From Flavobacteriales bacterium (GTDB lineage Bacteria > Bacteroidota > Bacteroidia > Flavobacteriales_E > Vicingaceae), in NCBI GenBank assembly GCA_029262875.1, contig JAJCYO010000112.1, positions 1 to 63,410 on the forward strand: a stretch of 63,410 nucleotides of DNA. The letters are read 5' to 3'. Under the pieces are notes generated by a model. That model was not told where the DNA came from. It saw only the letters and a list, made by a program, of their open reading frames with translations, and did not search any database. This document shows positions 52,493 through 62,177 of the stretch, one piece after another. A program made the position numbers and the translations under genes. The stretch's first letter is position 1; each line of letters starts with the position of its first letter.

Positions 52493-53803
52493 ATGATAGA
52501 ATTTTTACTTAGCATATTTTACTTCATCATATTTTGCCTTCTTATTGGCAAAATGTCCTTTTTTAAAGACAATCAAATTCCGAGACATTGGTTTATGGTC
52601 ATTTTCGGAATCAAGGTAATTGTTAGTATATTTTTAACACTTATTTACACCAATTATTATACAAATCGAGATACTGCTGATATTTTCAAGTATTTTGATG
52701 ACAGTATGATAATGTTCGATGCCATAAAGAGCAACCCTATGGATTATTTTAAGATGTTGCTTGGCATTGATTATAACTACGCTTACTTCACCACCAACTA
52801 TTATCAATTTATGAACCATTGGACACGTCCTTATTCTATTGATTTAATTAGTGATAGCCACATTATTATTCGATTCAATGCATTTGTTAGGTTGTTTTCT
52901 TTTGGTCATTTTCAGGTACATAATGTCTTTATTAATTTTATTTCTTTAGTTGGGTTAACCGCACTTTTTAAAGCTTTCAAACCCTTCTTATTGACTAAAG
53001 AAAAGGCATTATTTTATGTTATATTTCTTGTTCCTTCTATTCTTTTTTGGGGTTCAGGACTACTAAAGGAGAGTATCATTTTTTTAGGATTAGGGCTACT
53101 TGTTTACAATCTATTTAAGATTACTACACAATTTAAAATCACCCCAATCCTATTGATGTCCCTTGGTGTTCTTTTAATAATGTATACTAAATTTTATATA
53201 CTCATTGCCTTATCAGTTCCTATTTTAGGCTACCTCATTAATCATTTTTTCAAAACAAAAAGACCTCTATACGGATACGTAATTTCAATTGGGGTTTTTC
53301 TTGTTGCAATAAGTATTGCGCCATTGATTAATGAGCGGTTAGACTTTGTAGCTCAAATTGTGAACAAACAAGCATCTTTTTCACGGTTTGTATTAGAAGT
53401 CCCAACCAACAGTAGCCTTTTAATTCCAGCACTCTCTGATGGGATGTCTTTAATCATAAATATTCCTAATGCGTTATTAAACACATTGATAAGACCATAC
53501 TTATGGGAGTGCAACTCACTATTTGTATGGTTAAGCGCTATTGAAAACATCGTAATTATAATTATCACAATTATTGTAACAGCACTTAGGAAAAAGACAT
53601 CTGCGCAACAAAAAAATATTTTATTTTTTAATGCTCTTTTTGTCTTTTCTTTGTTTTCATTGATTGGATTAACGACTCCCGTTTTTGGAGCAATAATTCG
53701 TTATAAAATTCCTGGGTTAATTTTATTATTGATTTCACTTCTACTATTAGTAGATTTGGAAAAAATTAAAGCAAAGCACCCTTTACTTAAAAAAATATTA
53801 TGA
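52493..53803 (+). CDS. Polytopic membrane protein, EpsG/GT-C glycosyltransferase-like
   Basis: 436 residues with about ten TM helices and a large early loop (DTADIFKYFDDSM, then NYYQFMNHWTRP). The FWGSGLLKESIIFLGLGLL helix is seen in Bacteroidota membrane proteins near polysaccharide or lipid-sugar synthesis genes, but I cannot name the family with certainty. The stop overlaps the next ATG (ATGA), so expression is coupled to the amidohydrolase. Confidence 0.7.
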   Translation: MIEFLLSIFYFIIFCLLIGKMSFFKDNQIPRHWFMVIFGIKVIVSIFLTLIYTNYYTNRDTADIFKYFDDSMIMFDAIKSNPMDYFKMLLGIDYNYAYFTTNYYQFMNHWTRPYSIDLISDSHIIIRFNAFVRLFSFGHFQVHNVFINFISLVGLTALFKAFKPFLLTKEKALFYVIFLVPSILFWGSGLLKESIIFLGLGLLVYNLFKITTQFKITPILLMSLGVLLIMYTKFYILIALSVPILGYLINHFFKTKRPLYGYVISIGVFLVAISIAPLINERLDFVAQIVNKQASFSRFVLEVPTNSSLLIPALSDGMSLIINIPNALLNTLIRPYLWECNSLFVWLSAIENIVIIIITIIVTALRKKTSAQQKNILFFNALFVFSLFSLIGLTTPVFGAIIRYKIPGLILLLISLLLLVDLEKIKAKHPLLKKIL

Positions 53804-55524
53804 GGTATTTAGTTAAATTTTTACTGCCAATTTTTATTTTGTTACTAACGAATTGTTCTCAAACGGAACAAGCTGATTTAATTGTACACAATGCAAAAAT
53901 ATATACCGTAAATGACTTGTTTGATATTGCAGAGGCAATGGTTATTAAAGACGGTAAAATTATAGCCATAGGGCCTGAGCATGAAATTTTAAATAAATAC
54001 GCGGCCAGGGAAGTAATTGACGCAAAAAAGCAACCCATCTACCCTGGTTTTATTGACGCTCATTGCCATTTTATTGGTTATGCACTGAACCTAAAAAAAG
54101 TTGATTTAGTAGGGACAAAATCTTTTGATGAAGTCATTGAAAAGGTTGTTGATTTTGCTTCAAAAAATGATGATGAATGGATCGTTGGAAGGGGCTGGGA
54201 TCAAAATGACTGGGATATTAAAGAGTTTCCGAGCAGAGAAAAGTTAGATAGTTTGTTTCCTAATAGACCCATCTATCTTTCAAGAATTGACGGTCATGCA
54301 GCTTTAGTTAATGGAGAAGCATTAAAAAGGGCAAACGTCTCTTATCAAACAAAAATTGAAGGGGGAGCAATTTTACAATATAATATTGATTCATCCAATG
54401 AAATTGACCTTAATGAGGATTCAGCACTTGAGAATGAAGGAAAAAGCAATCAGAATATTTCTTCTTTAAGTGGAATATTAATAGATAATGCCATGGATTT
54501 ATTTTCAGATGTAATTCCGGAAGCAAAAGCCAAGGAAGTAGAATTGGCGCTTCTTAATGCTCAAGAGAAGCTATTTGCTGTTGGAGTTACAACGGTTGAT
54601 GATGCAGGACTAAAACGATTTGGAATTGAACTAATTGATTCGTTGCAGCAAGCTGATAAGCTAAAAATGAAAGTTTATGCTATGATCTCTGGCAATGAAG
54701 AAATGTTAGAACTATACCTCGAAAAAGGCCCTTATAAAACGGATAAGTTAAACGTATGTTCTTTTAAATTTTATGCTGATGGTGCTTTAGGTTCAAGGGG
54801 TGCTTGTTTAATAGAACCATATTCTGATGTAAAAGGAAACGATCATCACGGGCTGCTCACAACGGAGTTAGATTTTTTTCAAAAATACGCCCCACTACTC
54901 TATGAAAAAGGATTTCAAATGAATGTGCATTGTATTGGAGATTCTGCCAACAGAATGATTTTAGCTGTTTATGGAGATGTACTAAAGGGTGTGAATGATA
55001 AACGATGGAGGATCGAACATGCCCAAGTTATTCATTCAGACGATTTTGAAAAATTTAAAACCTATACTATTATTCCCTCTATTCAATCTACTCATGCCAC
55101 TTCAGATATGTATTGGGCTGAAGACAGGTTAGGTTCTGAAAGAGTTAAAGGAGCCTATGCTTATAAGGATTTACTGAATCAAAATGGGATTGTAGCATTG
55201 GGCACGGATTTCCCTGTTGAAGGAATTAACCCTATGAATACTTTTTATTCAGCTGTTGTAAGAAAAGATAATAAAGGATACCCTGAAAACGGGTATCAAA
55301 TGGAAAACGCATTGAGTAGAAAAGAGGCTTTAAAGGGCATGACCATATGGGCTGCTATTGCCAATTTTGAAGAAAACGAGAAAGGTAGTTTGGAAGTTGG
55401 CAAAGCAGCTGATTTTGTAATCTTAAATAATGATATTATTGAAACGAATGAGGAAAACATTCTAAAAGTAAAAGTAGTTCAAACCTTTATTGATGGAGAA
55501 AACGTTTTTTCACTTAACAAGTAA
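53800..55524 (+). CDS. Lipoprotein amidohydrolase (YtcJ-like, amidohydrolase_3)
   Basis: 574 residues. Lipobox LTNC gives a lipid anchor near residue 19. The metal site begins with GFIDAHCHF; the substrate region includes GRGWDQNDW, FYADGALGSRGA, then HCIGDSANR and ALGTDFPVEGINP with a further Asp. YtcJ-like enzymes cleave cyclic or acyclic amides. Secretion through a lipid anchor suggests scavenging of external compounds. Between a membrane protein and DUF819. Confidence 0.9.
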   Translation: MRYLVKFLLPIFILLLTNCSQTEQADLIVHNAKIYTVNDLFDIAEAMVIKDGKIIAIGPEHEILNKYAAREVIDAKKQPIYPGFIDAHCHFIGYALNLKKVDLVGTKSFDEVIEKVVDFASKNDDEWIVGRGWDQNDWDIKEFPSREKLDSLFPNRPIYLSRIDGHAALVNGEALKRANVSYQTKIEGGAILQYNIDSSNEIDLNEDSALENEGKSNQNISSLSGILIDNAMDLFSDVIPEAKAKEVELALLNAQEKLFAVGVTTVDDAGLKRFGIELIDSLQQADKLKMKVYAMISGNEEMLELYLEKGPYKTDKLNVCSFKFYADGALGSRGACLIEPYSDVKGNDHHGLLTTELDFFQKYAPLLYEKGFQMNVHCIGDSANRMILAVYGDVLKGVNDKRWRIEHAQVIHSDDFEKFKTYTIIPSIQSTHATSDMYWAEDRLGSERVKGAYAYKDLLNQNGIVALGTDFPVEGINPMNTFYSAVVRKDNKGYPENGYQMENALSRKEALKGMTIWAAIANFEENEKGSLEVGKAADFVILNNDIIETNEENILKVKVVQTFIDGENVFSLNK

Positions 55525-55527
55525 ATT

Positions 55528-56781
55528 ATGGATATAGCAGCAGAGATAATTGATAAACCGTTAGTCATAGATGACGCGGTAGTTTTTGGACTTTTAATGT
55601 GTTGCTTGGGGATTGTGTTCTACACCTCCAAGATCAAAAAATTAAGTTGGTTTTATAAAATCATCCCGGCACTATTAATGTGCTACTTACTACCAGCCCT
55701 GCTTAGTACCTTTAATATCATTTCTCCTAAGTATTCAAATTTATGGCCAATTGCTAAAAACTATTTTCTTCCTGCATCACTAATACTTATGACTTTAAGT
55801 ACGGATTTAAAAGGTATTCTTAAGCTTGGTCCAAAAGCATTAATTATGTTTTTTACGGCTACGGTTGGAATTATTTTAGGCGGTCCAATTGCCATCTTAA
55901 TAACCTCTGTAATTTCTCCAGACACATTAGGTGGAGCTGGTTTTGATGCCGTCTGGAGAGGACTGGCAACACTGGCAGGAAGCTGGATTGGTGGTGGTGC
56001 CAATCAGACTGCCATGTTAGAACTATACCAATTTGATGTGGAGAAATATGGTGCAATGTTGGCCGTTGATGTAGTTGTGGCAAACATATGGATGGCTTTT
56101 ATTTTATTGGGAGCTGGAAAATCTGATAAGATTGATAAATGGTTAAAAGCAGATTCCTCCTCCATCGAAAACTTAAAAAACAAAATGGCAAATTATTCGG
56201 CAAGCGTTGAACGTAAAACAACACTTACAGATTTTATCAAAATTTTTGCCCTGGCATTTGCTGGAGTTGGGTTATCTCATTTCTTAGCGAAAATTTTTGG
56301 CACCTGGGCTGAGAATTCAGCTATGGCCGATAGTGTTTTAGCAAGTCAATTTTTCTGGATAGTTGTTATAGCAACAACATTCGGGCTAAGCCTATCTTTT
56401 ACCAAAATGAGAAGCTTAGAAGGTGTAGGTGCGTCTAAAATGGGAAGTGTTTTTATTTACATCTTAGTAGCTATCATTGGAATGAAAATAGACCTATCAG
56501 AATTGGTTAAATATTGGGATTTTATAATCATAGGGCTAATATGGATGATATTTCATGTTGCTCTTTTATTTTTGGTGGCAAAAATTATAAAAGCTCCCTT
56601 TTTCTTTTTAGCCGTTGGTAGTAAAGCTAATGTTGGTGGAGCTGCTTCGGCTCCGGTTGTCGCTTCTGCTTTTCATCCTAGTTTAGCTCCTGTAGGAGTT
56701 CTACTGGCCGTACTGGGTTATGCATTAGGAACTTATGGCGCAATACTCTGTGCAACATTAATGGAAGTCGTTTCTCCCTAA
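55528..56781 (+). CDS. DUF819-family membrane protein
   Basis: 417 residues, 10-12 hydrophobic segments. Conserved Gly-rich loops WIGGGANQTAML and GSKANVGGAASAPVVA, the DUF819/YjcL pattern, are internally repeated like an inverted-topology transporter. Probable uptake of an unknown solute. Third gene of the operon, 3 nt after the amidohydrolase, so it may import the product of that enzyme. The gap to the next gene (56782-56990) holds only the promoter and hairpins described below. Confidence 0.87.
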   Translation: MDIAAEIIDKPLVIDDAVVFGLLMCCLGIVFYTSKIKKLSWFYKIIPALLMCYLLPALLSTFNIISPKYSNLWPIAKNYFLPASLILMTLSTDLKGILKLGPKALIMFFTATVGIILGGPIAILITSVISPDTLGGAGFDAVWRGLATLAGSWIGGGANQTAMLELYQFDVEKYGAMLAVDVVVANIWMAFILLGAGKSDKIDKWLKADSSSIENLKNKMANYSASVERKTTLTDFIKIFALAFAGVGLSHFLAKIFGTWAENSAMADSVLASQFFWIVVIATTFGLSLSFTKMRSLEGVGASKMGSVFIYILVAIIGMKIDLSELVKYWDFIIIGLIWMIFHVALLFLVAKIIKAPFFFLAVGSKANVGGAASAPVVASAFHPSLAPVGVLLAVLGYALGTYGAILCATLMEVVSP

Positions 56782-56922
56782 TTTCCGTGTTTTATCAGAA
56801 ATTTTTAGGAATCATATAATTATAAGCATAACCAACTGGATGTGTGGTGATTAGTGTGATCTGTAAGGCATAAGAATTTAACAATATGTTCTAAATCATT
56901 TATATTATACAACACCTTGTCG

Positions 56923-56930
56923 TATTTTTG
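56923..56930 (+). promoter_or_regulatory. Candidate -7 promoter element (TATTTTTG)
   Basis: Exact TAnnTTTG match; predicts a leader of about 55 nt before the ATG at 56991. Confidence 0.45.
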
Positions 56931-56950
56931 TTAAAATTAAGGCAACCAAC

Positions 56951-56986
56951 CAGACTCGTATACGTCTGTTAAAAAAGCTTTTTAAC
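56951..56986 (+). promoter_or_regulatory. Two abutting inverted repeats in the leader of the CHU_C gene
   Basis: CAGAC-N8-GTCTG (56951-56968) and GTTAAAAA-AGC-TTTTTAAC (56968-56986) share one base and lie 4 nt before the ATG. They could mask the start region. Confidence 0.4.
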
Positions 56987-56990
56987 AATT

Positions 56991-59900
56991 ATGGGAAGAT
57001 TGAGAGTTTATATACTTTTTATTGCAGTGTTATTACCGTTTTTAGGTTTTACTCAATTAACAGTATTAATGTCTGATGGAAATGTTCAAACTTGTAACGG
57101 AGTATTATTTGATACTGGAGGACAAGGTGCTGGAGGATATCAAAACAATGAAAATTTTACATTAACCATATGCCCTGATGTACCAGGAGATGTTGTGACT
57201 GTTGTCTTTAATAATTTTGGACTAAACACAACAAATACAGCTACTCCTCCTGCTAACAATATGGATAATTTAACCATTTATGATGGGAATTCAACTGGAG
57301 CTCCAACTTTAGGGACTTATACTGGCAATCAATTACAAGGAACAATAGTATCTACCACAAGCGGAAATACTTCTGGTTGTTTAACTTTTGTCTTTAATTC
57401 TAATAGCGCTGGAACAGGTGTTTTTTCTGGAACAATAACATGTTCGACCCCATGTCAACCCCCTACTGCTACTTTTGCTGTCCCAACTGTTGCACAAAAT
57501 CCACAAAAAATATGTGATGGTGAAACTATCTTTTTTGATGCTTCAGCTTCATTTGCACAACCTACTTTTAATTTAGTTGATTATATATTCGATTTTGGGG
57601 ATGGAACGGTTGACACTTTGCAAGCACCTACCACATCTCACACTTTTAATAATGGTCCTGGTGAATACTTGGTAACACTAACCGTGTATGATGACAATGG
57701 ATGTGTTAATATGAATTCTGAAATCATTAAAGTATGGGTGAGTACTGTTCCTGAGTTTAATACGGTAGTTTCTGATTCTGTGATTTGTTTAGGTGAATCT
57801 TCTTGTTTAGACGGTTCATTTATTAACCCTGTTATGTATGTACCTGCTCCACAAAGTTCTTTATCTGGAGCGACCTATTTACCAGATGACGTAGGTCAAT
57901 GTTTTACAGCAGACTTAAACTTTGGTTTTTTTACTCCTGGTCAAACACTCACCAACATTAATGATTTATTGGGCATTTGCGTAAACATGGAGCATTCCTA
58001 TATGGGAGATTTAGTGGCTTCGATTATTTGTCCAAATGGAACCAGTGTTATTCTTCACCAGCAAGGAGGTGGAGGTACTAACTTAGGTGATCCGAATCAA
58101 GCTGACGATTCATTGTTAATTGGTACAGGCTGGAATTATTGTTGGAGTCCCACTGCAACAAATGGAACCTGGGTAGATAACGCTCAATTTGGAGCTACCC
58201 CTAACACCATTGCCAACAGTAGCGGATCTCAATCTTTAGTCCCTGGAGTTTATGAAAGTGTAAACCCATTAAACCCTTTAGTAGGCTGTCCGTTAAACGG
58301 AATTTGGCAAATAGAATTTTGCGATTTATGGGGTGCTGATGACGGTTTTGTTTTTGATTTTAGTTTGGATTTAGATACGTCTCTATATCCCTCGCTCACC
58401 ACTTTCACACCGAGTATAGGACCCATGGGTGATTCTACCTGGTGGTCATCAACTGGTATTGCAAGTACATTTATAACCTCTACCTCAAACGATAGTAACG
58501 TAATCTGTATTACGCCAACAGATACTGGGTCATTTAACTATACGTTTAATGCTTATGACGATTTTGGCTGCACTTTTGACACCACTGTTACGGTAACTGT
58601 AGTTCCTGGCCCAAGTGTTAATGCCGGGAATGACACTACAGTATGTATAGGATCAACTGCTCAATTAAATGCCCAACCGATAAATGCAGCACCCGTACCC
58701 TGTGATTACACCATTGATATGTTTGATACGTTTGGAGATGGTTGGAATGGATTTGGAGTTGAAGTTGTTATTAATGGCGTTTCTGTTGGTATATTCAGTT
58801 TTAACACAGGAAGTAATTTTTCAGATGTATTTAGTGTGAACGATGGCGATAATGTTGTTTTTAATACCATTAGTGGTGTTTTTGATTCTGAGGTTTCTTA
58901 CCAAATATTAGACTGTAATGGTAACGTTATTTTTAGCGATGGAGTAAATTTTGGAGCTAACCCTATTATTGGTAACAATGTATTTAATACTGTAGGAGTA
59001 AGTCCTCAAGTAGTCTATAATTATAGTTGGACGCCAGTAACAGGATTGAGTAATCCTGGTATAAATAACCCTATTGCAACAGTTAATGCAGACATCACTT
59101 ATTATGTTGAAATATGGGAAACTGGTCATCAAGCTTGTTCAACATTTGATACCATTACCGTTTTTGTAAACCCTGTTGCCTTTGCAGGAACAGATTCAAT
59201 AGTAACAGTTTGCCCTGGATCTACTCCATTTGACATGCTTACTCATTTAGGAGGAAACCCGGACACTACTGGTGCTTGGTTTGACAATGGAAATCCAGCA
59301 AGTAATGTTTTTGACCCTCAAACAACACCTCCAGGAACGTATACCTACACTTATTTGATAAATAATCCGATATGCCCAGACTCTGCTACTGTGCAAATTA
59401 CAATTCTACCATTAGGAGACATATTGTGTGACTGTCCTTTAAACGGCTTCGTTACAACTGTTGATGTTCTTTGTTTTGCAGACTGTAATGGTGAGCTATT
59501 GGTTACAGATTCTTTAGGTTTTGCTATAGATTATTCTTTAGATGGGTTAACCTGGCAGACTGACAGTACTTTCTTAAACCTATGTGCAGGAAACTCAACT
59601 GTATATACGAGGAATTCGCTGTATGGGCCAAGTTGTATAGATACTTTAAACTATACTATCCAAGGTCCTCTTCCATTCTTGATTACCCAATTAGATAGCA
59701 TTAATGAAACTTGTTTTCAAGATTGTGATGGAGAAATTACAATAACTTCTCCAGGTGCTCTACAATATAGTATTGATAATGGTGCGTCCTTTCAAAATAC
59801 AGGGATTTATACCAATCTATGTGTAGGGAATTATAATGTAGTTACCGTAGACACTTCTGGATGTATTGCCAATGCGAACATAAACGTAACTGGCCCACCA

Positions 59901-60428
59901 GAAGTAATTGCCGCGTTTGATATTTCACCACAACCCACGTTTGTTCCTTTTGTAGAAATTACGTTTACCAATAATTCTTCTGGAGCAACAAACTACTTTT
60001 GGGACATTGCTGGAACTGACACCTTTACTACAAGAGACTTGGTTTACTCATTTCCGGAAAAAGCTGACGAATACGAAGTTTGTTTAGCTGTGACTAATAA
60101 CAACGGATGTCCAAGTCAGGTATGCCAATACGTTATTATTAAAGAAGAATTAGTTGTATTTATTCCTAACGCTTTTACTCCCGATGATGATAATGTAAAT
60201 GAATCGTTTAGACCAAAGTTCAATATAGATATGGTTGTTGAATACGACTTTATGATTTTTGACAGATGGGGTGAACTTATCTTTTCAACTGGTGCTCCTA
60301 TAAATGGATGGGAAGGAACTTATAAAGGAAGACCAGTACAACAAGGCGTGTATGTTTACAAAATAAAAATAAAGGATACCAACAACAAACACCACGATTA
60401 TACAGGTAGTGTTAACCTCATTAGGTAG
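56991..60428 (+). CDS. Large secreted CUB/PKD/P-domain/SprB-repeat protein with CHU_C T9SS domain
   Basis: 1145 residues with signal peptide. Order: CUB domain (about 25-160, NFTLTICPD and LTIYDGNSTGAP), PKD (about 165-260, YIFDFGDGTVD), a proprotein-convertase P-domain-like part (about 325-465, MEHSYMGDLVASIICPNG), further PKD/Ig parts (VNAGNDTTVCIGS), two SprB-type repeats (about 820-985; CFADCNGELLVT, CFQDCDGEITIT), another PKD and the CHU_C signal (FIPNAFTPDDDNVNESF). Likely a cell-surface adhesin of the gliding type. It has an independent promoter. Confidence 0.92.
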   Translation: MGRLRVYILFIAVLLPFLGFTQLTVLMSDGNVQTCNGVLFDTGGQGAGGYQNNENFTLTICPDVPGDVVTVVFNNFGLNTTNTATPPANNMDNLTIYDGNSTGAPTLGTYTGNQLQGTIVSTTSGNTSGCLTFVFNSNSAGTGVFSGTITCSTPCQPPTATFAVPTVAQNPQKICDGETIFFDASASFAQPTFNLVDYIFDFGDGTVDTLQAPTTSHTFNNGPGEYLVTLTVYDDNGCVNMNSEIIKVWVSTVPEFNTVVSDSVICLGESSCLDGSFINPVMYVPAPQSSLSGATYLPDDVGQCFTADLNFGFFTPGQTLTNINDLLGICVNMEHSYMGDLVASIICPNGTSVILHQQGGGGTNLGDPNQADDSLLIGTGWNYCWSPTATNGTWVDNAQFGATPNTIANSSGSQSLVPGVYESVNPLNPLVGCPLNGIWQIEFCDLWGADDGFVFDFSLDLDTSLYPSLTTFTPSIGPMGDSTWWSSTGIASTFITSTSNDSNVICITPTDTGSFNYTFNAYDDFGCTFDTTVTVTVVPGPSVNAGNDTTVCIGSTAQLNAQPINAAPVPCDYTIDMFDTFGDGWNGFGVEVVINGVSVGIFSFNTGSNFSDVFSVNDGDNVVFNTISGVFDSEVSYQILDCNGNVIFSDGVNFGANPIIGNNVFNTVGVSPQVVYNYSWTPVTGLSNPGINNPIATVNADITYYVEIWETGHQACSTFDTITVFVNPVAFAGTDSIVTVCPGSTPFDMLTHLGGNPDTTGAWFDNGNPASNVFDPQTTPPGTYTYTYLINNPICPDSATVQITILPLGDILCDCPLNGFVTTVDVLCFADCNGELLVTDSLGFAIDYSLDGLTWQTDSTFLNLCAGNSTVYTRNSLYGPSCIDTLNYTIQGPLPFLITQLDSINETCFQDCDGEITITSPGALQYSIDNGASFQNTGIYTNLCVGNYNVVTVDTSGCIANANINVTGPPEVIAAFDISPQPTFVPFVEITFTNNSSGATNYFWDIAGTDTFTTRDLVYSFPEKADEYEVCLAVTNNNGCPSQVCQYVIIKEELVVFIPNAFTPDDDNVNESFRPKFNIDMVVEYDFMIFDRWGELIFSTGAPINGWEGTYKGRPVQQGVYVYKIKIKDTNNKHHDYTGSVNLIR

Positions 60429-60450
60429 CCTTATTTTAGGATTCATCTCT

Positions 60451-60475
60451 AAACTATTTTTTTATAGTTTTATTT
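60451..60475 (+). terminator. Weak candidate terminator
   Basis: AAACTAT-N6-ATAGTTT hairpin (60451-60470) followed by TATTTA. AU-rich, so of limited strength. Confidence 0.4.
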
Positions 60476-60508
60476 ACATGAAAAATGTTTTTCTCTCGAT
60501 TAATTCAA

Positions 60509-60516
60509 TAGTTTTG
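60509..60516 (+). promoter_or_regulatory. Candidate -7 promoter element (TAGTTTTG)
   Basis: Exact TAnnTTTG box 23 nt before the TTG start at 60540. Confidence 0.45.
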
Positions 60517-60539
60517 CCGACTAATAATTTAAAGAAACA

Positions 60540-61205
60540 TTGGCAAAACGAATTCAATCTATTGCGGTTTTACTGTTTTTAGTAATCAACTTAAGTGTTT
60601 TTGGCCAAAAGATTACCCCTTTTCATTCATGGAAAACAAAAGACTTAGCAAAAGCTAATAGTGCCAGAAGAATGAAAGATGTTTCTTTTCAAGAAAAGAA
60701 AGTCATCTTCTACATTAACTTAGCAAGAATGAATGGTGGCCTGTTTGTAGATACATATTTAAAAGATTACCGAGAGGATGTTCGTATTCCAAAAAACAAG
60801 TATTACCGATCGTTAGTCAAAACATTAAGAGAGCAAGAACCACTTCCCCCACTCTTACCACAAGAGGATCTTTTTAAGGAGGCCATCAAACATGCTAAAG
60901 AAATGGGGAAAGTAGGAAAAAAGGGGCATCGTTCTGCCAATCATAAAAGCTTCGATGAGCGAATGAAAAAATTAAAAAAGAAATATAAAAAGATGAAAGA
61001 AAGTAATCAATATGGATTCCCTGATGCCTTATCCATTGTTATTGACTTGCTGATTGATGATGACAAAGAAAGTTTGATTCATAGAAAAACATTATTACAT
61101 AAAGATTTAAAATATGTAGGCATTGGTATTCGTTCTCATAAAAAATTCCGAATAAATACTTCCTTATTGTTTGGTGGGGAATTAATAGAAGAGGTTATCG
61201 ATTAA
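60540..61205 (+). CDS. Secreted CAP/SCP-like protein, TTG start
   Basis: 221 residues. The signal peptide (RIQSIAVLLFLVINLSVFGQ) starts only from the TTG at 60540; no ATG is available. CAP-type blocks are GHRSANHKSFDERMKK (conserved His and Glu) and HRKTLLHKDLKYVGIGI. The usual ENI segment between them is replaced by NQYGFPDAL, so the cavity is incomplete. Probably periplasmic or cell-surface; role unknown. Its end overlaps convergent nusB by 4 nt. Confidence 0.75.
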   Translation: MAKRIQSIAVLLFLVINLSVFGQKITPFHSWKTKDLAKANSARRMKDVSFQEKKVIFYINLARMNGGLFVDTYLKDYREDVRIPKNKYYRSLVKTLREQEPLPPLLPQEDLFKEAIKHAKEMGKVGKKGHRSANHKSFDERMKKLKKKYKKMKESNQYGFPDALSIVIDLLIDDDKESLIHRKTLLHKDLKYVGIGIRSHKKFRINTSLLFGGELIEEVID

Positions 61206-62155
61206 CTTTCTAATAAGCCTCTACCCATCTTTTTAAGCTCCCCTTTCTCTTTAAGCTCGATAACCAATTTATCCAGGACACCATTTACAAAGACCTTACT
61301 TTTAGGCGTGCTGTACCATTTCGAAAGCTCAATGTATTCATTAAGGGTTACTTTAACAGGAACCGATTTAAAATGAAGTAATTCGGTTAATGCCATTTTC
61401 ATTAATAAAATGTCAACCATTGCAATACGATCAACATCCCAATTTTTAGTTTTACCAGAAATTAGTTTTCCATTTGCCTTATCATTTGCAACAACCTTTT
61501 TCAAAAGGTCTTTTATAAATTGCTTATCTTCTGTTTCGTCTCTATATAAGGGAAGGATTTTTTCCGTAGCATTTGATTTATTAGAAAAACGTTTAATCGA
61601 TTTTAAGACCATACTCAATACAAAGTCAATTTCATCGTATCCCCAAAATATACTCTTATCTTGTATCTCTGAAAGTAATAAGTCGAACTCAGGAATTACT
61701 TTCTTGTATAGATCTACAACAAATTTTTGATCCTCTTCAAAAGTTGAAGCCTTAGATGACATGTACTCTTTAAAAATCTCATGTTCTCTTAAAAAGGTAT
61801 TAAACTTTACCATCAACTCCTGGTCGTTACTCCAAGAAAGTTTTTGTTCTTTTATTTGTTTGTTAAGGCTGGTATTCTCAGTTAACAAACCAAAAATAGC
61901 ATTGTCTATAAATTTAGTGTTTGGGGAAAGATCTTCCTCTGTAGGAAGGTTTTTCTTCTTCGCTTCTTCTATTTTTAATGCTGAGAGATGTGTTAATTCC
62001 TGTCCTAAAGATAATAGTAGCAAATACAACTCATGCATTCTTTGTAAACTTAGAAAGGTTTCGCTTTCTAAGTTTTTCATATTCTTATCATCAGATTGAA
62101 AATAAGAGTACAACGCCTGAAATACTTTGATCCTTAAAAATCTTCTACTTAACAT
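61202..62155 (-). CDS. nusB: Transcription antitermination factor NusB (long Bacteroidota form)
   Basis: 317 residues, twice the classical NusB, as is usual in this phylum. The start MLSRRFLRIKVFQALYSYF is the NusB first helix, followed by a long helical insertion. The C-terminal NusB core is WDVDRIAMVDILLMKMAL, VTLNEYIELSKWYSTPKSKV and VNGVLDKL. It binds BoxA RNA with NusE and aids rRNA transcription. It follows the dehydrogenase gene by 22 nt on the minus strand. Confidence 0.92.
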   Translation of the reverse strand: MLSRRFLRIKVFQALYSYFQSDDKNMKNLESETFLSLQRMHELYLLLLSLGQELTHLSALKIEEAKKKNLPTEEDLSPNTKFIDNAIFGLLTENTSLNKQIKEQKLSWSNDQELMVKFNTFLREHEIFKEYMSSKASTFEEDQKFVVDLYKKVIPEFDLLLSEIQDKSIFWGYDEIDFVLSMVLKSIKRFSNKSNATEKILPLYRDETEDKQFIKDLLKKVVANDKANGKLISGKTKNWDVDRIAMVDILLMKMALTELLHFKSVPVKVTLNEYIELSKWYSTPKSKVFVNGVLDKLVIELKEKGELKKMGRGLLES

Positions 62156-62177
62156 ACTTCCCTACTTTATCTTAGAT

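Noticed and set aside
61410-62099. Plus-strand open frames opposite nusB
   Set aside because: Shadows of the nusB helices; no start context, motif or promoter.
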